Shown here: one piece after another, positions 49,629 to 53,788 of the stretch
Numbering within the stretch: position 1 is the stretch's first letter
How the letters are laid out: the number at the start of each line of letters is the position of its first letter
From: Treponema sp.
GTDB taxonomy: Bacteria; Spirochaetota; Spirochaetia; Treponematales; Treponemataceae
Reading direction: 5' to 3'
NCBI GenBank assembly: GCA_017961705.1
Contig: JAGCWT010000113.1
Location: forward strand, 72,681 to 126,468
Length of the DNA stretch: 53,788 nucleotides
Notes under the pieces: generated by a model
What the model was told of the DNA's origin: nothing
Databases searched by the model: none
What the model saw: the letters and a program-made list of their open reading frames with translations, nothing else
Program-made: the position numbers and the translations under genes

Positions 49629-50912
49629 ATGATAAATAGACCTGTTTATTTGGAAAAACTGATTGCCAGAAAGGATAATGGACTTGTAAAAATAGTTACC
49701 GGCGTACGACGCTGTGGAAAGTCGTATATGCTTTTTACAATCTACCATGACTATCTTATGGCTCAGGGAGTTGATGAATCTCATATCATAGAAATATCTC
49801 TTGAAGAAACAGAGAATTTTATTTATCACAATCCGCTGAAACTTTCAGAGTTTATAAAATCAAAAATTATAGATAAATCAATTTATTATATTTTTATTGA
49901 TGAAATTCAATTTGTTCAGAGCATTTAAAATCCGGACGAGGCATTACCGGATGCGGATCCGATAACTTTTTATTCTGTAATCAATGGTCTTCTAAAAAAA
50001 AACAATGTAGACATTTATGTGACAGGCTCAAATTCTAAAATGCTTTCGAGCGATATTCTTACGGAATTCCGCGGACGAGGCGATGAGGTTAGAATTTATC
50101 CGTTTAACTTTGCGGAATTTATGTCTGCCTATGACGGTGATGTGTATGACGGCTGGCAGGAATATCTGGAATATGGTGGAATGCCTCTTGCTGTTCTTTC
50201 AAAAAGCCATGAAGCAAAGAGCCGGTATTTGAAAAATCTTTTTGAAGAGACTTATATCAAAGATGTTCTGGAACGAAAACATTTTACTAATGTTGATAAT
50301 TTGAATGATGTTCTTAATATTCTTGCTTCAAGCGTAGGCTCGCTTACAAATGTGCAGAATATACAGAATACGTTTAAGACCGTAAAAAAAGAAGGCGTTA
50401 GTGCTATTACGATTTCCAATTATATAAAAGCATTCACAGAATCTTTCATCATTGAGGGAACAAACCGCTATGATGTAAAAGGGCGCAAATATATTTCCAC
50501 TCCATTGAAGTATTATTTTGTTGATACAGGACTTCGCAATGCAAGGCTGAATTTCCACCAGTTTGAAGAAACGCACCTTATGGAAAATGCTATTTATAAT
50601 GAGCTAAAAATACGAGGTTACGATGTTGATGTTGGAGTAGTGGAAGTAAACGAAAAAAATGAAAACGGAAATGGAGTCCGCAAACAGCTTGAAATTGATT
50701 TTATTGCAAACAAAGCCGAACAGAGACTGTACATTCAGTCTGCCCTTTCTATAGATGATCCTGAAAAAGCAAAAATTGAAAAACGGCCTTTTACAAAACT
50801 CAATGATTCTTTCAGAAAAATAATTCTCGTAAAAGGCAAGCAGAAAGCTCATATTGATGAACAGGGATTCATTACAATGGGCGTAATTGATTTTATGCTT
50901 CCCCAAGAGTGA
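49629..50912 (+). pseudogene. AAA_14/DUF4143 ATPase interrupted by an in-frame TAA
   Basis: From ATG 49629 (GTGGAC before it) the frame has Walker A VTGVRRCGKSYML and Walker B YYIFIDEIQFV, then TAA at 49926-49928, then continues in the same frame with VDIYVTGSNSKMLSSD (sensor), the FRGRGDEVRIYPF segment, YGGMPLAVLS and the DUF4143 C-terminal part (YFVDTGLRNARLNF, KQLEIDFIANK). An AAA-to-TAA change restores a full gene of about 427 codons. As it stands, only an ATPase half and a DUF4143 half can be made. Same broad family as the intact gene at 28351-29556, but not a close copy. Confidence 0.85.
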
Positions 50913-50978
50913 TGCGCTGTTGAAGGAATTTCAGGGGAATCTGTAATTCTTTTTGATGAAAATGATGCGGACCACCCG

Positions 50979-52649
50979 CTAGCTTTCTTCTATAATCCTA
51001 TACATGGGCTTCTGGTCGGGGTGCAGTTCCAGGATGTGTTTTTCGCATTCGAGGACTTCGGCGGGGTCGTGGGTTACGTGCAGGAGGGTTGTGGTTCCTG
51101 TGTCTGCAATTGTTTCCAGCAGGTCAAGGATTTTTTGGCGGTAGTTTTCGTCTAGGCCGTGGCAGGGTTCGTCTAGGATTAGGACGCGGGGTGTTTTTAC
51201 TGCGGCCCTTATGATTAGGACTGCCCTCTGCTCTCCGTAGCTTAGGGAAGAGAAGGTCTGGTGTTCCCTGCCCTGGAAGCCTGCAAGTTTTAGCCATTCG
51301 TGGGCGGCTGCTGTTTCAAAGTCGGTGGCTTGTTCGTAGAGGCCTATGCTGTCGTGGAAGCCGCTTATGATAACGTCCTGGAGCTCTGTTCCTCCGACCA
51401 TTCTGTATTCAACGTGGAGGCGGTAGCTTACAATTCCAAGCTGCTTTTTTATGTCCCAGATTGTTTCTCCGCTTCCTCTGCGCTTTCCAAAGAGGCTTAC
51501 TTTTTCGCGGAAGACTTGCATGTTGTCTCCGGTGATGAGTTCAAGGATTGTGGTTTTTCCAGAACCGTTTGGTCCGCGCAAGAGCCAGTGCACACCCGGT
51601 TTTACTTCCCAGTTTAGGTTTACAAGAACGTGGTGGTCGCCCCAGCCTACGTTTACGTCTTCAAATTTGATGAGGCTTGGGGGAAGGGGAGTGTTGTTTA
51701 TGCTTTCGGAAAGAGCCTTGTTGTTTTCGCGGATTTTATTGAGTTCAGCAAGGAAGCTTTTCTTTTGTTCTTCGCGTTCTGCTAGGCGTTTTTGCCTGCT
51801 TGCTTCTACGATTTTTTCGTATTCGTCACGGCTGCCGCAGAAGGAAATCTTCTTTTCTGTAAACTCTACAACGCGGTTTATTGCGTCTGGAATTTCGTGC
51901 CAGCGTTCCATGCTCAATATTATCCTGGGGAATCCGCTGCTTGTGGAAGAAGCTCCGCTGGCATTGCCACCGGTAGTTCCGCCGTCTGCCAAAGTAAGCT
52001 GTCGTTTTGCAATCGTGTTAAAGAATTCAAGGAGGATGCGGCGTGATTCTGCATCAAGTCCTGCAAAGGGGTCGCTTAGAATTAAAAGTCCCGCACCGGA
52101 AAGCAAGGCCCTGCAAAGAAGAGTTCTTCGGATTTCTCCTGTGGACATGTAGCGCAGTCCCCGGTCAAGGATTTTTTCTACACCGCAAAGCTTTATCTGC
52201 GGCATGGTTTCCAGGCGGGATGCTATTGGCGGCAGGGGGGCACCTTTTTTGCTTGAACCTCCAAGCACTTCGCAGATGTACTGTCTTCCGGTTCGCCCTT
52301 CATCTTCTTTGTCCATGATTTCGCTTTCGTCGCGCTGCCTTTCTTCTTCTATTAAAGATGCGGCTTTTTCCAGTGAGACAATTGCTATTGAGCCTTTTTG
52401 GCTGAATGCAGATGAATAAAGGGCTGTTTCTCCGGATGACAACTGTTCTACCGTGAGTTCGTTTGGGGAGATTTCTAGCTGTCCTTCAAGTCCTTTGATG
52501 AATTCTGCTTTTCCGCCACCGTTTGGTCCTATTACAAGCCAGGCTTCCCCGCTTTTCATTTCCCAGTCGAGCTTAGGCAATTTTACCCGGCCTGAATCAT
52601 GTATACGGCAGTTTTTGATTGTAATTAGATTTGAAAATGCAGAATTCAT
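50979..52649 (-). CDS. Double ABC ATPase, ModF-like, with degenerate first domain
   Basis: A 556-aa cytoplasmic protein with two ABC domains and no membrane part. Domain 1 has altered motifs: Walker A GPNGGGKAEF (Ser/Thr replaced by Ala), signature RYMSTGEIRR, and Walker B LLILSDPFAGLD (Asp-Glu replaced by Ser-Asp). Domain 2 is intact: GPNGSGKTTILE, SLSYGEQRAVLI and RVLILDEPCHGLDE. A charged coiled coil (RQKRLAEREEQKKSF) links them. It resembles E. coli ModF, whose role is uncertain. AGAGGGGAA precedes ATG 52649. A 29-codon membrane peptide gene lies just upstream. Confidence 0.85.
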   Translation of the reverse strand: MNSAFSNLITIKNCRIHDSGRVKLPKLDWEMKSGEAWLVIGPNGGGKAEFIKGLEGQLEISPNELTVEQLSSGETALYSSAFSQKGSIAIVSLEKAASLIEEERQRDESEIMDKEDEGRTGRQYICEVLGGSSKKGAPLPPIASRLETMPQIKLCGVEKILDRGLRYMSTGEIRRTLLCRALLSGAGLLILSDPFAGLDAESRRILLEFFNTIAKRQLTLADGGTTGGNASGASSTSSGFPRIILSMERWHEIPDAINRVVEFTEKKISFCGSRDEYEKIVEASRQKRLAEREEQKKSFLAELNKIRENNKALSESINNTPLPPSLIKFEDVNVGWGDHHVLVNLNWEVKPGVHWLLRGPNGSGKTTILELITGDNMQVFREKVSLFGKRRGSGETIWDIKKQLGIVSYRLHVEYRMVGGTELQDVIISGFHDSIGLYEQATDFETAAAHEWLKLAGFQGREHQTFSSLSYGEQRAVLIIRAAVKTPRVLILDEPCHGLDENYRQKILDLLETIADTGTTTLLHVTHDPAEVLECEKHILELHPDQKPMYRIIEES

Positions 52650-52686
52650 AGTTCCCCTCTGCAAGAATCAGAGTTGCATCTGGCTC

Positions 52687-52776
52687 TTACTTTGGCCAAT
52701 CTATGAATTTTATAAAGAATTTTGTTCCCAAGTAAAAAGTTACACTAATAGCCAAAGCAAAAAAAAGTCCTGTCAA
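52687..52776 (-). CDS. 29-residue single-pass membrane peptide
   Basis: A TTG start (52774-52776) is preceded by GGAGG with exactly seven bases of spacing and followed by 28 codons to TAA: it begins MTGLFFALAISV and ends FIDWPK. One hydrophobic helix with a basic end, in the manner of KdpF-like or CydX-like small subunits, but no sequence match is claimed. It lies 37 bases upstream of the ABC ATPase gene on the same strand and may be co-transcribed. Confidence 0.5.
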   Translation of the reverse strand: MTGLFFALAISVTFYLGTKFFIKFIDWPK

Positions 52777-52907
52777 ATCAAAACCTCCAAAATTTTTTCA
52801 CTTTTTGAATAACAATGACTTTTTATGAAAACTCTAACTTTGCTTTTATATTAGTATATGTGCATTTTGGAGAAAAAACAAGAGGGAATTCTAGAAAAAG
52901 GCGGAAA

Positions 52908-53642
52908 TCATTTTTGCTTGAGCTTTTCCATTACTTTTTCGAGAGGTGCCTTCATTTTTTCTGCGGCAAGCTGGGGGTCGATGTTAAATTCCCTTACGGC
53001 GATTACTGCTGCCTCCACGGATCTTTCTTCTGCACCCAGAGCGCGACCTTCTGCCAAGGCTTCCTTCCGTTCTTGACGGCGTATGTCCATTTCCCATATA
53101 CCCATTGTGGCGTATGCCTCCTTGAATCGTTCACTTTGCTTAAGATTTTCCACCCGTCTTGTTAGCCGGATAGAAAAGTCATCTTTGCTTGGGTCGTTTG
53201 TGTAGACAAATCGTAGAAAATCCCTTACCCTTGCGTCCTCTTCTTTTTCGTACCCACTTGCATTATAAATCACTTTGGTTATTTTGTCATTGAAATTCAG
53301 GGCTTGGAGCTCATGGCATTTTGTAGTCAGGGTGTAGCAGGGGAGTCCTGATTTCTTACCGCTTTTGTCATGGAAGGGGTCGTCTTTACAGATGAAGATT
53401 ATGTAGCTTGCCTTTAAGTCATCGTAGTCTTGACCCTTTAGAAGATTGTCTGCGTCTATCATGCTCTGGTAGTAGCGCATTCTTAGAGGTAGGGCTTCCT
53501 GTGGATACGACTGCATCTCCACGTCGATTACTTTGTCCGAGTCTTTTATGTATACGTCCATGCGTACACCCTTGCTTGAAAAATATGGGGCTATTATTTT
53601 TTCAAATTCCGGGTACTCAATGTGAGACACTTTTAGGTTCAA
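52908..53642 (-). CDS. Rpn-family (PD-(D/E)XK nuclease transposase-like) protein, N-terminus missing or frameshifted
   Basis: A 244-aa remnant of the recombination-promoting nuclease family. VRMDVYIKDSDKVIDVEMQS holds the acidic/ExQ active-site strands, followed by LRMRYYQSMIDADNLLKGQDY, IIFICKDDPF and a charged C-terminal helix region (KMKAPLEKVMEKLKQK). Family members have about 40 more N-terminal residues; the frame upstream is closed by TAA. A different frame just upstream reads HFANHLKHSICRTTFE, like the missing part, so a frameshift near 53630-53660 is likely. TTG start, no ribosome-binding site. Confidence 0.65.
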   Translation of the reverse strand: MNLKVSHIEYPEFEKIIAPYFSSKGVRMDVYIKDSDKVIDVEMQSYPQEALPLRMRYYQSMIDADNLLKGQDYDDLKASYIIFICKDDPFHDKSGKKSGLPCYTLTTKCHELQALNFNDKITKVIYNASGYEKEEDARVRDFLRFVYTNDPSKDDFSIRLTRRVENLKQSERFKEAYATMGIWEMDIRRQERKEALAEGRALGAEERSVEAAVIAVREFNIDPQLAAEKMKAPLEKVMEKLKQK

Positions 53643-53788
53643 AAGTCGTTCGACAGATGCTATGTTTTAGGTGATTGGCAAAATGTGGTACTCTGATTTG
53701 ACGGAATCAGAGAGTCGGCGGAAGGTTCAGCTGAGCAATGAGGAACCGTAATCCGAGAGGACCATGGAAACCTCGATCGACAGATTAA

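Noticed and set aside
47415-49928. Stop-codon reassignment or readthrough (TAG in hicB, TAA in the ATPase)
   Set aside because: Many other genes here end in TAG or TAA normally and the two codons differ, so local nonsense mutations are simpler.
50913-50978. Short open frame (VEGISGESVILFDENDA) after the broken ATPase
   Set aside because: No start or ribosome-binding site and it runs into the ABC gene; at most a remnant.
1-53788. CRISPR array
   Set aside because: No short direct repeats with regular unique spacers were seen; the repeats found are dispersed and structured.

Overview
The window looks like a chromosome segment of a spirochaete, most likely a gut- or rumen-type Treponema. This is inferred from protein content: a MurA with Asp in place of the fosfomycin-target Cys, an HTH-less sigma-54 activator, STAS and chemoreceptor proteins, a secreted GH5 cellulase, and several long proteins of unknown function. 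No rRNA, plasmid or phage genes and no CRISPR array were seen.

Layout. 1-1690: the 3' end of an unidentified gene and a secreted transglutaminase-like protein. 1702-2376: a minus-strand stable-RNA operon (tRNA-Ser TGA, tRNA-Ser GCT, tRNA-Arg GCG, tRNA-Ser GGA, SRP RNA) behind a near-consensus promoter. 2633-3229: an HdeD-like membrane protein. 3328-8594: a minus operon of minD-like, lgt, DUF2804 and a 681-aa unknown. 9220-12314: ctp, rsmE and a WecG-like protein. 12327-15527: sigma-54 activator, trmJ (minus), an SDR and a STAS-zinc-ribbon protein. 15528-16309: a non-coding stretch with DnaA-box-like nonamers. 16310-19271: two membrane proteins. 19470-22850: murA, pepT and a Phd/VapC pair (minus). 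22990-28284: GH5 cellulase, chemoreceptor and a PTS-IIC-like permease. 28351-29894: a DUF4143 ATPase and a small membrane protein. 30221-33042: dnaX-ybaB-recR. 33273-38539: an operon of an (alpha/alpha)6 glycosidase, ppx/gppA and ppk. 38685-41159: a GatB-like/asparaginase fusion. 41333-47186: lipoprotein and secreted unknowns, a TPR protein and a TraB-family protein. 47200-50912: an accessory island with a decayed HicAB pair, an unrecognised two-gene unit and an ATPase broken by a stop codon. 50979-53642: a double ABC ATPase, a 29-codon membrane peptide and an Rpn-family nuclease remnant.

Four signals stand out. (1) Seven copies of an intergenic repeat share unpaired cores (GATTGGA and GGAAAG) while their stems change in a compensating way, as expected of a structured RNA; three further tracts are composites of related blocks. 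(2) Eight genes have a -10 hexamer 6 to 8 bases upstream of the start codon with no Shine-Dalgarno, most with a -35 at 17-base spacing, which implies leaderless mRNAs. (3) One 824-residue chain joins a GatB-like domain to a complete L-asparaginase. (4) dnaX has an in-phase A AAA AAG slippery site at the gamma/tau boundary, with a -1-frame stop five codons later. All functions are read from sequence motifs and memory of families; no database search was run.
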